Shown: positions 10,601 through 21,900 of the stretch, one piece after another
Numbering within the stretch: the stretch's first letter is position 1
Layout: the number at the start of each line of letters is the position of its first letter
Translations under genes and position numbers: made by a program
Notes under the pieces: model-generated
Seen by the model: only the letters and a program-made list of their open reading frames with translations
Told to the model about the DNA's origin: nothing
The model's database searches: none
From: Strongylocentrotus droebachiensis
Lineage: Eukaryota > Echinodermata > Echinoidea > Camarodonta > Strongylocentrotidae
Assembly: GCA_035222895.1 (NCBI GenBank)
Contig: JAVYIG010002088.1
Coordinates: 62,001 to 126,000, forward strand
Reading direction: 5' to 3'
Length of the DNA: 64,000 nt

Positions 10601-12586
10601 ACTTCATATGTGTTGTGGTTACCTTTTTGGAACCAAGACATCATTACGTAATGAACATTACTGTAAATTTGCAAGTTTCCCAATTGATATCAAAATGGAA
10701 TTAAAATTCAATCATAATGCCATTAAATGAAAGTTTGGTGCATTAACATCATAATGAATTGTTTCTCCCAAAGGATTCAGTCAGTCTGCATCTAAATTTG
10801 ATATGCGAGTGTGTGTGTGTGTGTGTGTGTGCGGGTGTGTATGTGCGAGTGTGTGCGTGTGTTTGTGTGACTTATTGAGTGTGACTCTGTGTGTGTTTTG
10901 ATATGTGTGACATGATTAATTTTGGTAGGGATGTTATTTGGATCTGCAAAGACCGAATTAATACCGAAATCCCAATTGTTTTATTCAAACATCACATAAG
11001 CATTATTTGGCGCAAGTCGATTTTTGCACTCTCGCAAACAATGCCTCCTATTTATCCAAGCGTGAACACATACCACCCAAAATGGTACCAAACGATTTGG
11101 GATGAAACACTCTTTCATATGGTGTATAATAATTTACTTTTCATAAATGATTCTTAAAATTATTAGCATTTTTCTAGGTGTAAAGTTTTTTTTGACTCAC
11201 ACTGTATATACCGGCAGATTTTAACAAGGTTAATCACCTTTTGTAAATGCATGATGTGATTATCATCTATTAATTTCCATATCCTTGCTTGATGAAAGCC
11301 TAAATTATTCCAAGTAGTGTCAGAACTTTAAGTGCATTTATTTCTCATGGATCCTCCAACTTAGCTGAACTAAATTTCGATATACTTTTGTCCGTTTTGT
11401 GTACCGTACACTTACCCAATGAGCAGTTAAATCTCTCCTTTCCAAGTAGAGCTGAAATAGAAAGAAAATATAAGGAATGTAGTTGAACATCACAACCAAA
11501 GTCCATTTTACAGTCGTTTGCATCTGTTCCAAAAACAAATGAGCTCACCCACAAAGGTTTGGAAATCTTAATTTTGAGATAATACACAATGTTATCAAAA
11601 TTCTAAGTAAATACAAAATAGTGCAAATAATGATCGATACCAACTGCTTGTAGTTGTACATGTTGTATGATATTTGGACTTCAAATTTATGCATGTATTA
11701 CCTTTTAATACCTTTGATAGATCGCTTTTAGTTTTATGGATGAATTAGTAAACTCTAGTTCACGAATGAAGGACTCATTGTTTTTATGACCTTTTCTTTC
11801 GTTGTAGCGCACATCGATCCTATATAGAATACTGAGATCACGATATCGCCAGAATTTTTTTGCAATTAATGTCCTAGTTAACCCATTTTCATAGTCTAGA
11901 ATTTTGTTGTTCATCAACTTCATCTGGTATTAATTTATTTAAATGAATTTGTGTAGAGTATGAGAATTCATGGTCATGATTCATGAACCAAACAATTTAT
12001 TCCCAGACATCGAGTGTTCGGACACCCAATTATTTAAGACAGCTTTTTGAAGAAGTTTTCAGGCAATATTTAATTAATCTTTTATTTGGTCTAGACCTAT
12101 GCTATAAAATTATAAAGGACGATTATTTATGATGGTTAGACCGTTGGCATTAGTGCTATTTATTTGATGCGAAGTTTTTGTTAAATCAAATAGGTCTACA
12201 CCCCGGCCCATCATTATAATCATTCTTCTTCTTCTTCGTCATACAGTTTGGCCTTGCCTGGGATTGGCCGATTTTCATAATATTATTAGAATCACCTGTT
12301 CGTTTGATGGTTTATGTAGAATAGGTGTCCATGTACTATTCTTTGTCTGCAGTTTGTTTGTCTTGAAGGTGGTTCCTGTGCGCATTGACGGTGTACTCAT
12401 CTGAAGTGGCGAGACCTGTGCCGTCTTCTTCAATGAACGATCACCAGCGTGTTCTGCCCTATACTTGAGCACCCTATCAGCAGGTGCTGTCCCCGAAGCT
12501 CCGGCGGCCGAAACAGGTAGCGACCTGCTCAAAGGGTTGCTTGCTGTCCTCGGTCGCGGAATTAATTTTGTTGAAGAATTCGACAT
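4637..12586 (-). CDS. FBXO16: F-box only protein 16, seven exons
   Basis: Substrate-receptor subunit of an SCF (SKP1-CUL1-F-box) ubiquitin ligase. Coding exons on the minus strand: 12586-12296, 11451-11416, 9737-9498, 8065-7928, 6766-6664, 6051-5849 and 4849-4713. All have AG/GT borders and matching phase (0,0,0,0,1,0). If the last donor (GTATAT) is not used, the frame runs on to a TGA at 4637 and gives 407 aa. Residues 91-125 contain STWTPILHKPSNEQ, LYLERRDLTAHW and FDLWTDSQRKR, which matches the vertebrate FBXO16 N terminus. The F-box is at about 152-200 (LYIFSFLDPRSLSRA, then VCWHWK), followed by DELW and AWKKHYIK. The 36-nt second exon encodes 12 residues. The 3' part is less conserved and its end falls in repeat-derived DNA, so the true stop is uncertain. 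The targets of FBXO16 are not deducible here. Confidence 0.88.
5176..5333. mobile_element. palindromic MITE family B, copy 1
   Basis: A short, nearly fully palindromic element (GGGCCCTGTTGCACAAAAC ... its complement) in an FBXO16 intron. The inner part repeats TTACCATTGATGGTAAC-like sequence in both orientations. Two more copies lie within 2.2 kb. Confidence 0.8.
6185..6250. repeat. SINE/LINE-type tail with ATT microsatellite
   Basis: The phrase AGCGCTATATAAAAACTGAG followed by (TATT/ATT)n is a 3' tail seen on dispersed retroposons. A related tail lies at 8235-8303. The body of the element is not recognisable. Confidence 0.5.
6255..6430. repeat. dispersed repeat family E, copy 1
   Basis: Closely related to 25965-26160: both share GAACCTGAACAATATTTTA, CGGTATTGTATCT and GGAAGGTCGCCT in the same order and orientation. 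Class unknown. Confidence 0.6.
6478..6618. mobile_element. palindromic MITE family B, copy 2
   Basis: Same palindromic element as 5176-5333, in the next FBXO16 intron. Its ends are GGGCCCCATTGCATAAAAC and the complement-like GTGCAACGGGGCCC. Confidence 0.8.
7342..7505. mobile_element. palindromic MITE family B, copy 3
   Basis: Third copy of the palindromic element, ending GTTTTGTGCAACGTGCCCAG, in the FBXO16 intron between exons 5 and 4. Confidence 0.8.
8108..8398. mobile_element. MITE family C (TTAAAG...CTTTAA), copy 1
   Basis: The conserved phrases CTGTACTAGTTTGGCCAGGA, CACTGACAGGTGGTTGTCTC and GCATTGTTTTCTATATAGGG run in order between short terminal repeats TTAAAG and CTTTAA. A block of about 90 bases with a retroposon-like tail (8212-8305) is inserted inside. 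Other copies are at 16819, 20551 and 54951. Confidence 0.75.
9269..9457. mobile_element. Tc1/mariner-type MITE (CAGTCAAACCTG), copy 1
   Basis: Starts CAGTCAAACCTG, ends CAGGTTTGACTG and is flanked on both sides by TA, the target duplication of Tc1/mariner elements. The interior repeats ACCACCTGTCTACAAAGACC. It lies 41 bp downstream of FBXO16 exon 3. Confidence 0.8.
9755..9900. repeat. purine-rich simple repeat
   Basis: AAT and GAA/GAAAAA microsatellite sequence immediately upstream (on the gene strand) of FBXO16 exon 3. It gives a long pyrimidine-rich stretch before the exon's acceptor in the transcript. Low-complexity reading frames here are not genes. Confidence 0.8.
10218..11204. mobile_element. 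Tc1/mariner-type foldback element
   Basis: The left end CAGTGTGAGTCAAAAAAAAC and the right end are complementary and flanked by TA. The inverted arms are about 210 bp each (10218-10430 and 10995-11204). Between them a CA-rich microsatellite (10487-10560) faces a GT-rich one (10806-10890), extending the symmetry. No transposase frame is left. Confidence 0.82.
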
Positions 12587-12860
12587 TTTGGCAATGTTTT
12601 AGTGATTTCCTTTCCACAAGAACACCTCATGAGCATGAAATTAATTAAAGTTTAACGTTCCTAGTCCAGATTTGCGCAAAGAGACGAGGCAATCGCAGTA
12701 GTCTCCATGGCCACACAACGCTACTTTACATTAACGGTTGCAAATTGTCATATCCGAAATATATCGGCATATTTTGTTGTGTGTGTTTACAAACCGTAAC
12801 CATACGTGTGTGTACTGTATGTGTAAAATCTATTCGTATCCGAAATAAATGCCACTTTCG

Positions 12861-13047
12861 AGGGTTGGGGGGGTGGGGGGGTTGGGGGGTTGGGGGGGGG
12901 GGGGGTTGGGGGGTTGGGGGGGGTTGGGGGGTTGGGGGGTTGGGGGGGTTGGGGGGGGTTGGGGGGGTTGGGGGGTTGGGGGGTTGGGGGGTTGGGGGGT
13001 TGGGGGGTTGGGGGGTTGGGGGGGTTGGGGGGGTTGGGGGGGGGGGG
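12861..13047. repeat. G-rich minisatellite, (TTGGGGGG)n
   Basis: 187 bases of plus-strand G runs separated mostly by TT, period about 7-8, with no A and no C in the core. It starts 275 bp upstream of the FBXO16 start codon on the template strand. Glycine- or proline-rich reading frames across it are artefacts of the repeat. It has strong G-quadruplex potential. Confidence 0.9.
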
Positions 13048-13926
13048 TACATAGGCCTTCATATCACCAGTTTATCACTACACAGAGTTGAAGCTGAAGG
13101 GGAAAAAAGGATCATTTTGATGCACATTCGCATACATGTATCTTTTTTTTCAGGGAAACTAGGTAGCAGTTTACATTTTAGTGATTTTTGTTCTACAAGA
13201 TTGAAGATGGCAGGGTAGGGGACATAATTGTGAATTTATGTTGCATATCTTTTAGGTCAATCGAAGACAAAACGTTCAAGTCATTTTGGTGCTCACATCT
13301 ATCAGGAAATCAAGGTAGCAGTTTCTTTCCCAGAAAATAATCAGAATTTACTTACTATACTTTACTTTAAAACACGATGTTGTAGGTCTAAGCCTGTTCA
13401 TCGATCCAGGATTCTTCCGTGATTACTGCTATTTAATTTAGCAGGGGAAAAAATAACTTTGCATCATTTATCGAACCACTATCAATCGACGAATGGCCAA
13501 CATATTTCACACTCATTCATTCATATTATGATAAGTAGTATACACTTATCATACAGAAGAATTTTGTGCAACAAAAATTAATAAATATTAATAACTCTAT
13601 ATTGCATTCATCTCAGAAACCACAAGTCTCCCACTAACCTTTTATTTTTAAAAAAATCTGCATTCTGGCAGCATTGGCAAGGGCTTTAGATGAAACAGCA
13701 AAATGATTTTCAATCACTTGTATATGCATCTGGGATTTGCAACTAAGCAAAAATATGGCTGAGGTATCATTCTGAAGAAAGTAGTAGAAAGTCTGTGCCT
13801 ATAAAGCACTGCTATAGCTGTCACGGTGCACAACATGCGATCATTTTGTGATAAAAATTCTTCATTATTGGCATTGGAAATACTTGAAGTTACACTGGTA
13901 CACCATAATTGCAGATAATACATTTT

Positions 13927-14388
13927 CTTAAAGGTAATACAAAGCTTTGGTATAGGGTCACGAATTTGGTTCAAATGAACAAATTGGAAGCATATGCGGT
14001 CCTACAATATTCAGTGATCGTTGCCGCGGTTGAAATCTAGTCTCTAAAGTTATGAAATGGCCAAATAATAAACTCTTTATGTTGTATAGCTCCCACTCGA
14101 GGTCAAGATATGAATTAAGCTATGCAACACGTTTCTTGACTAAAATCGACCAATTAGCTATTCCTGTTCGAAAACTATATATTACTACTACATATTCTGA
14201 GATTTCCATTGTCGCAGCTACCATAATGTACGGCCGTAGGCGCTATTTCTCGAAAGCAGAAGTGTTTGAGGGGCTAAATTTTTTAGTGCTTATAATACAT
14301 CTACAGGGGCATCCAAATATATCAAAATTGTAAAGAATCACTACCACCCAATTTTCAAAATTTCCCAAAACTTTGTAATACCTTTAAG
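13927..14388. mobile_element. MITE family A, copy 2
   Basis: 462-bp element with ends CTTAAAGGTAATACAAAGC and TTTGTAATACCTTTAAG. It is similar over its whole length to the copy at 1493-2004. Confidence 0.82.
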
Positions 14389-15036
14389 ATGTAAAACTTA
14401 AAATGTAAAACACCTAGTGTCAGGCTTAACTTGAACCTTGTGGAAAATTGTCAAAAACAGAGTTTGTATTGGTCTGCAGAAAAAGAAACAAAAATCCATA
14501 TCATGTTTTAGGAAATGGTAAAATGTGATACAGGTACAGAGCATCTTTGTATTACATAACCTCTTAAGAAGTAAAACAGCTGAGAAATGAATCATTAAAC
14601 ATTTTTAGAGGAAAGAAAGGAAAGACTTGCAAACTTAGTTTTAATGATGGTATAATAGTACAAGATTGGTTTAATGATGTCAGATAAACTCAATTAAATA
14701 ATGCATGATAGTATACATTTGTAATAAATCAAGATTGTCAAAATTATCAATAAAATACGGCAGATTTTTCTTGTATGGTATCTGCCTACCCAAGGCCAAG
14801 CACATCTATGGCTGGTGTTACAAACAAAAAATGATGATAACTAATGCCACCAAAATAGTCCCACTTTAGCATTTTAGACAATTTTTTCAAAAGAAATGGG
14901 GATGCGACATAAATAGCAGTTATTCATTTTAAGCTGCTTATCATGGAATGCGAAAAGGATGCATTATTGAAGAATGATTACATAACTTTTGTGAGAGATT
15001 ACCTATCCAGTATTTGCGCTTACTTGATATCGGGAT

Positions 15037-15349
15037 CTGGGGGTGTTTCACAAAGATCCTGATTTGAACTTAACTCTAAGTTGGACTTTAAAATTATGGA
15101 GAGCCATTTGTAGCCTTAAAATAAAATATATTCAAAAGCAAAAATTAAAGTATTTTAGACTTTTCATAAATTCCATGTCAAGAACATGTAATCTCCTTGA
15201 TAATAGAAAATATGAATGATTTGAATCAACATGTTATGCCTTTTTAAATAACTTTTACAAAATATTTTCAAGGATGCAAATGGCTTTCCATAATTGTTAA
15301 GTCCAACTTAGAGATAAGTTCAACTTAGGATCTTGTGGAACACCCCCAG
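15037..15349. mobile_element. MITE with ends CTGGGGGTGTTTCACAAAG
   Basis: Terminal inverted repeats of more than 40 bp: the left end continues GATCCTGATTTGAACTTAAC and the right end carries GTTCAACTTAGGATCTTGTG. The centre is AT-rich and non-coding. The outer TGTTTCACAAA is shared with the element at 41638. Confidence 0.75.
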
Positions 15350-16818
15350 GAGGTACAAATTACTTTTATCTACTCATGCGCAGACTGAATTGACTTGTTG
15401 AATTCATAGCATCAAGTATAGCACATGTATATGTAGCAATCCCCATAAATTTTGTTTTGCTCTCGATGTAAAGGGGTCCTACATGGCTATACTGTATTTA
15501 AAATATGAGCTTCAAATCTTCCTTTTATAAAGAGATATTGCAATTTATTTGAAATACACTCTCAGCTAACAATAAACTGTCTTGTTGAGTAGACAAGTTA
15601 ATGCATGTACAGTGTATACCGGTATGCAATCGCATAGAATAGGGCGCGCATTGAATACAAGTTCACGGCCATATTTGCTTTTTACCTATAGAATGCCAGG
15701 TAACAGTTTTTTCAGGTTGATTTTATACATTCTAGCTAAACACACATTTATTTATGGGGAGGGGGGTGCTTGGAACACTTTCGATTGGTTTCTTTCTGGA
15801 TTAATTTTCACCTGTCAGAAACGGCCTCTTGTTAAATCGGGTAAAATTGATATTTCGCTCTCTTAAAGTCATAACATAATGCAGTTCTTGAAAGCACTAC
15901 ATTGCCATGTGTATACAGAAGTTATGCAAAAGAATACTTGGCAACATTCAGTTCATGGCAAAAATTAGGACTCACCCAAGGCAAAATTGTGAGTACAGTC
16001 AATTTTGTAGACTTTTTACACAGAAGTTTTCAGAAAATGAGAGGAATCTAAGATTCATAACATGAGTATGAACTTTGAAGGCCCAAAAAATAGAAAATCA
16101 TTCCTTAAAAGTAGTAATAGTTGGCAGCTATGTACATGTATGTACACCTAACTTGACTTCTACTCATACTGATATTATATGTTTACTCTGCACATTGTAT
16201 GTTTTCAGGATTTTTCAGCAAATCATATATATATATATAATTTTAAGATTAAAAGAGCAAAAACTGTTTTATTAAATAAACAAGAGAAGAGATAGTGTTA
16301 CCGTGTGATGTGTATAAATATGACGACTATCAGTGCTTTTATCATGACCAATTGCTAATGTTCATGTACGATATTTACGTAAAATGACTGTGCAGTGACA
16401 TATAGTTTATACTCATAATGTACAATCATAATACACGTATACCAAATCATAATCAAAATCATAATTCATCTAATTATTTATATTAAAATAATGCCTGCTT
16501 AATGTCGTTTCAAGCGACAACAAGAAAATGGTATTTTACGTAGACTCCACGATACCCTTTTAAAGCTCTTTAATTCAGTTTCATACACAATATGATTAAA
16601 AATGTGAGCAACAAATGCAGTTATCTTACAAGACATACACAGAGTTCTTTATACATGAATGTACAAAATTGCTTTTAAATTACTCTTAAAGCATTTGAAT
16701 TTGAAAGCTCATATGTAAATATGAAAGATATATACATTGTATACCCAAATAACTGCTTTTTTACTGGGGGGGGGGGTGCATCTTGCCTCTTTGAGTAGAC
16801 GTATCTTAGTTAAGTAGT

Positions 16819-17021
16819 TTAAAACCCGTCTGCACTAGTTTGCCCAGGGGGATTAGACCTCCCTGCAAGGTCACTGACAGATGGTTATCTCATCAAATCA
16901 GCTCTCAATTAACATAAGAAAAAGGGGATCATTGGGGACCAACAGGCACCGATTAGGCATTGTTTGTTATATAGAGGGCGCAAGTAGCTATAAGTGGTGC
17001 AGTGCCGAAGTGGGGCTTTAA
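16819..17021. mobile_element. MITE family C, copy 2
   Basis: About 200-bp copy, similar to 8108-8398 and 20551-20746, without the internal insertions. It preserves the uninterrupted site GGCACCGATTAGGCATTG, useful for comparison with the interrupted copy at 54951. Confidence 0.78.
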
Positions 17022-17280
17022 TCACTTGACTGGTAATGCAGAGGTTGTGGTTCCAAGCCCCAGCATGGCACTTATATCCCTGGGCAAGGCATTTTAACTA
17101 CATTGCTCCCCTCCACCCAGGTGTTAATTGAGTGTACCTGTTAGGTCAACATGATTTGATTAGCATGTGCACGACCAAAGCCCAAGCAGCTTTCGCTTTC
17201 CCCACAGAGCAGTACTAGAATCCAGAAACCAGTGTTATGATAATACTCTAAAAGAAAGTTATTATTATCATTATGATTAC
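17018..17280 (+). mobile_element. tRNA-derived SINE, degenerate
   Basis: CACTTGACTGGTAATGCAGAGG followed by GTTGTGGTTCCAAGCCCC resembles tRNA A- and B-box regions. After it come CCTGGGCAAGGCATTTTAAC and an AT-rich tail. The same layout is seen at 26731-26998, so this is a retroposed repeat and not a tRNA gene. Confidence 0.6.
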
Positions 17281-17657
17281 TTGTGCAAGAATGAGAGGGT
17301 ATGAGATGTTTGATATTTTTTCGAAATAAAGGTAACATTTTCTCTTACATGATCAGAATTAAAAAAATTGTATAAAAGGTACATACATTATATAAAATCT
17401 CAAGGTTAATTTCAATAAGAAGCCATTCCCTTTAACAACAGCTTTTCAATTTGATGAGGTATTGTGCAAAGTTTGTTTGGTATGATTGCACGAATATCAA
17501 ATTTCTTGTCCTCTGCCGTAGAGTCAGTGATCATCAACTTCTTGCCCAGAATCATCATTTAGTTTAAGCAATTTGAGATAATCCCTTTCCCTACATTTTA
17601 TCTTTCCCTAAAATGCATGACTATCAGCCAGTACCAATCATAACCTCATTGTTACAA

Positions 17658-17806
17658 CTGGGCCCTGTTACATAAAACTTGATATCAATAACAAGTTACA
17701 AGCTACTGTTATAAGCTACTGAAATCATGGCATCTGATTGGCTGAGAGCAACTTTGTCATAGAAATTTAGCAGTTGTTATAAATTAACAAGTTTAATGAA
17801 ACAGTA
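17658..17806. mobile_element. palindromic MITE, related to family B/GTTTCAC group
   Basis: Ends CTGGGCCCTGTTACATAAAAC and TTTAATGAAACAGTACC are roughly complementary. The interior CTTGATATCAATAACAAGTT is repeated in inverted form near the right end. Confidence 0.55.
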
Positions 17807-18997
17807 CCAATCATAACCTTATTATCATTACAACTGATGCTCAATACCTTTATTTGAACGGGTTGGTGTACATACATGTAGCAGGGGACAACAGGACAAT
17901 GCTTCTTCTAGTCTATTGACTAAACATGTACACATCATCAAATAAAAATGGTTGTTTCTTCACGAGTCCTCTAAACTCTTTTCAAAAGCTTCATCCAACT
18001 TCATTTTTGCGTGAACAAAGTGAAAAAAGTAAACGCTGAGATGTACAGTGAATACCTGAATAACTGATGGTCCCTACTACATTACCTCATGATAGTTCAT
18101 AAGATCAAGAGAATACAACGCATAAACAACAGGATGATGACACCATCATTGCTGTTTAAAAAATAGGGTGTATGTTAGCAAGTATCCTATGGCTGAAGGT
18201 GATCAAGTGTCCAATAAAACAACCTTTTTGCATGGTAAAAACACATACAATAATGAATAAGTCTCCACACCTCCCTTCCCTGCGTGTAAACATTGTGTGC
18301 ATTGTCTTAAATAGCTGTGTGCATCTGACGCGAAGGCAACCTGAATGTACCCTCCAACAAATACCCTCCATTTTACGCCCGCCCCAAAATGATCAATATA
18401 ACATATATTCACCACCTAAATCAGAATCATGCCATTATATTTCAAACTGCAGCCTCGTGGATTAAATCATCTCTCACGAAATTAAGAATTTGCCAGTTCT
18501 TACGCTTTGTTATATCGAACACCGGAGCATGAATCATTTGGATAATATTGTGAGGCAGCTGTGGCTGTTTCTGTGGCTGAATACTCTGTGTACTGTGAGA
18601 GACCAATCCATGTGTGTGAATCTCCTTCCAAGTCTTTCTCAATATTAAGCACAGAATAATGATCATCTTTACAAAAGAAAGTTTAAATACATAAAAATAT
18701 TGCTCCTTCTGTAACAACAACTCCCCCTCATCATACCAGCATTTCCAACTGATTTCCTTTTGGTGATGTTGCAGGTGCTGGTCTGCCATCTGGCCATAGT
18801 TGACAAGGGAACGGGGAACGACACCCAGTAGAAACTTGATGGCACCTTCGTTGAATCAAATCCTGGCACCCTTCCTGAATCCAATCCTGTTCCCGGATGA
18901 AGACAGTGATGCTGTATCGTACGATTATAATAACTTACAAAAAAAAGAATACAAGAAAAAAAGGGCAACCTCCGAACGCGTGAGATTGCCGACTCCT

Positions 18998-21900
18998 TCA
19001 GTTCGAATCGCCATTGAGACTCTTGCTAAATTCTTTGTGCAACTGCTCTGTATCATCATCCCTTGGTGTTGCGCCCTCAATGTCCACACCATCGGTCAAG
19101 GTTGTTGTCGTCCCTGCGGCAGTGTCATCATCGTCGTCTTGGACCCTGATGTGGGTAATGTTTTCAGATGACTGGTTGTTGTGGAATAGACTGTATGACC
19201 TTGGACCTGCGGGAGAGTCCTTGGTGGGTCTCAGAGAGTAGAGGATGACCCCGGCGAAGATAAGGCCAAAGCCAAACAGGTAAAGCCCAGAAAACTGAAA
19301 GATGACAAAATACAGTCATGATAAGGGTTGCAGCATGAGATAGTGTGTGTCACAATATATATAATAATAGTAATAATAATACAGCATTTGTTATGTGCCA
19401 TAATAACCTATTCTGAGGCGCAGAGGGATAGAATTAGAATGAGTTACATAGAGAAATGAGAAGAAGAAGGAAAAATTTTTTTAAAAATGCATAGATGTAC
19501 ATTTAACTTATAATCAAATAAAATAACATGCAAACATATATGACTTTAGAATCTTTTTAAATGTTTCTAGGGATTCTAGTGATCGGATCCTCAGTGGAAG
19601 AGCATTCCACAGACATGGCGCTACAGAAATAAACGCCGTTAATCAATTAATTAATTAATAATAACAATACACGGGCCGGCTGGTTGTGCGTATTATAACC
19701 AACACAACAAAAGGCCAACATTGGCATTGGCTGGCGCTATCTCGCTTTTTCAACGGCTGGTTCAAAATTATCAAATATTTGTGGTGCCCCACAAATAAAA
19801 AATGGTTATATTTATGGATATTTCAGCCGTCTCCGAACCGATTTTGATCAAACAATGATGATTTTAACACTCAGTTTTTCAATATCTCCCCAAAAAAATA
19901 TTTCGTCCAGCCCCCTCTGCAACAAAACTCAACTTTCCCTTTAAGGTGGAAATTCCCTTTACTGGCAGATCTAGTCACTGCTCAAAGCTTTAGGAATTGT
20001 GGTCTAGTGCAGGGGTGATAGTGAGCTTTTTTTTCCCTCAACCACGCCCCCCTTGAGTAAAAAAAAAAGAAGAAGACGATTCGGGGGGGGGGGGGGGGAA
20101 ATGGCATCCCTTTTGAGTAAGAAAATAGGGGAAAATCAAGGGAAAATAATGCAAAAATCAGGAAAATAGGGATAAAATTGGGGGGGAAAAGGGAAACAAA
20201 ATAATCAGGGAAAAAAACAAAGAAAAATAAAATCAGGAAAATAGAAGAAAAAAATCGGGAAACAGGCCCGAGTCAAGAGTCGAATTCGAGTCTTACCGCG
20301 AAATGGAACACAAAGATGCCGATGATTAAGGTGTACATATCGGCGGTCAGGATGGACAGGTTGACCACGGTGGCGCTACTCCACTGGATGACCACAGGGA
20401 AGAAGGAGTAGAGACAGAACATGCAGGCTGCGAACCCAAGGAGTAACAGGATCGCCTCGATGTTCCAGGAGAATGAGGCCAGCTCTTGGCGCTCAAGGGC
20501 TACCCTAAAATGTTATCAGGGATAAACGACAAATTAAAACTCAGTGTTTATTAAAGCCTTTCTGTAATAGCTTGGCCAGGAAGGATTAGACCACCCAGTG
20601 TGGTCACTGACAGGTGGTTATCTCATCAACTTAGCTCTCAATTAACATAAGGAGAAGAGGATCATGGGGGACCAACGGGCACCACTTAAGCATTGTTTTC
20701 TATATAGAGGGAGCAAGTAGCTACAAGTAGTGCAGTGGGACTTTAATCAAGTAATAGTTTCTCTCTTATTGGTTAATGAAAAGATGTTGGTATTGAAGGT
20801 CCACAGTAGTGGGTTCTCATGGGGAATTCGACACCGTTTGGGTGTTTACCCAATCACTTTTACTACGGACAGGTTGCATTGTATGTTCATGCAATGTGCC
20901 CAAACCAATCAATGAAAGGAATTATTATCATAATTGTGGAGTACAGGATGACGTTCTGTTTGAAGCAGATGCTTGTGATGTCACAAGCATCACTTTATAG
21001 AAAGGGTTTGGATTTCGCCGCTTGTGGGCGTAGTGAATTTTGTGTGCTGCCATTTCTCCACGTCATGGGAAAGTTTGTTACCCAGAGTTAAGTATGTTTT
21101 CGTTTAATTTGTGATACAAGTCCAATGATGTAAGTAGAAATTATTGAGTTATCTTGAAGTTTATGAGTTATGTTCTCTTTAAAGCCAGATAGCTTAATGA
21201 AATATAAAGTTTATGACACTAATTATGAGGTGATGAAATAATGACATGAATGAATTCTTCATGTGAAAGACTGCACACGTGTACAGTGTGCGTTGTGTGA
21301 TTGTAGTGCACGGTCGTGAATATTAATGTACATGTAGAAGTAACATGAATGATATGACCTTGAGGAATGACAAGGTCAATGTCAGTGAGTCATTGTTGCA
21401 TATATTTAGTCACATTTATAGTGAAGAAGGCGTTGTTTGTTTTTCTTATTATGATTACAGATGGATGGCTATTAGGAGTGTCAGGGTACTAAATTTAATT
21501 TGATACATGATATGTTACTTTCTAGTCAGTTTATGCAAGATGACTTATTATTGTTTATCTTTATTAAATTGCAGATTAAACCCTGCCTGCTTACAGTTTA
21601 GTGTAACCAATAAACAGTGGTGCATGGTCTCTTTTCTTGGTTCTTGGGCATCTGGGTTGGCACGCCATTTCACACGCCACAATAAGGCCTAAAATAAAAA
21701 CTTCTGGTATTGCCCTTTGCGACCGACCCAAAAATCTGAAAATCTATGGTCGGCATTTCAAAAAATAAAAAAATAAATAAACCGTTTTTTAGATTTTTAT
21801 TTATTAATGAATAACAGGTAAACAAATACCGGTATGTATTCTGTTTGTTTAAATGGGATATACCTGTAAATGCATAAAATCCAATTATTCCAAAATTCTC

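Larger units (their letters stand above)
13048..18997. other. intergenic region between FBXO16 and SLC35F
   Basis: No exon with splice sites and family similarity was seen in about 6 kb separating the 5' end of FBXO16 from the stop codon of the transporter gene. Recognisable contents are MITEs at 13927-14388, 15037-15349, 16819-17021 and 17658-17806 and a tRNA-like SINE at 17018-17280. The rest is AT-rich sequence, including the presumed transporter 3' UTR in the upper part. Confidence 0.6.

Noticed and set aside
11705..11923. Extra FBXO16 exon on minus
   Set aside because: No resemblance to the family, and exons 1, 2 and 3 already join in phase with conserved sequence across the joins.
12726..13218. 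Proline-rich and glycine/tryptophan-rich proteins
   Set aside because: Open frames on both strands come solely from the G-run minisatellite.
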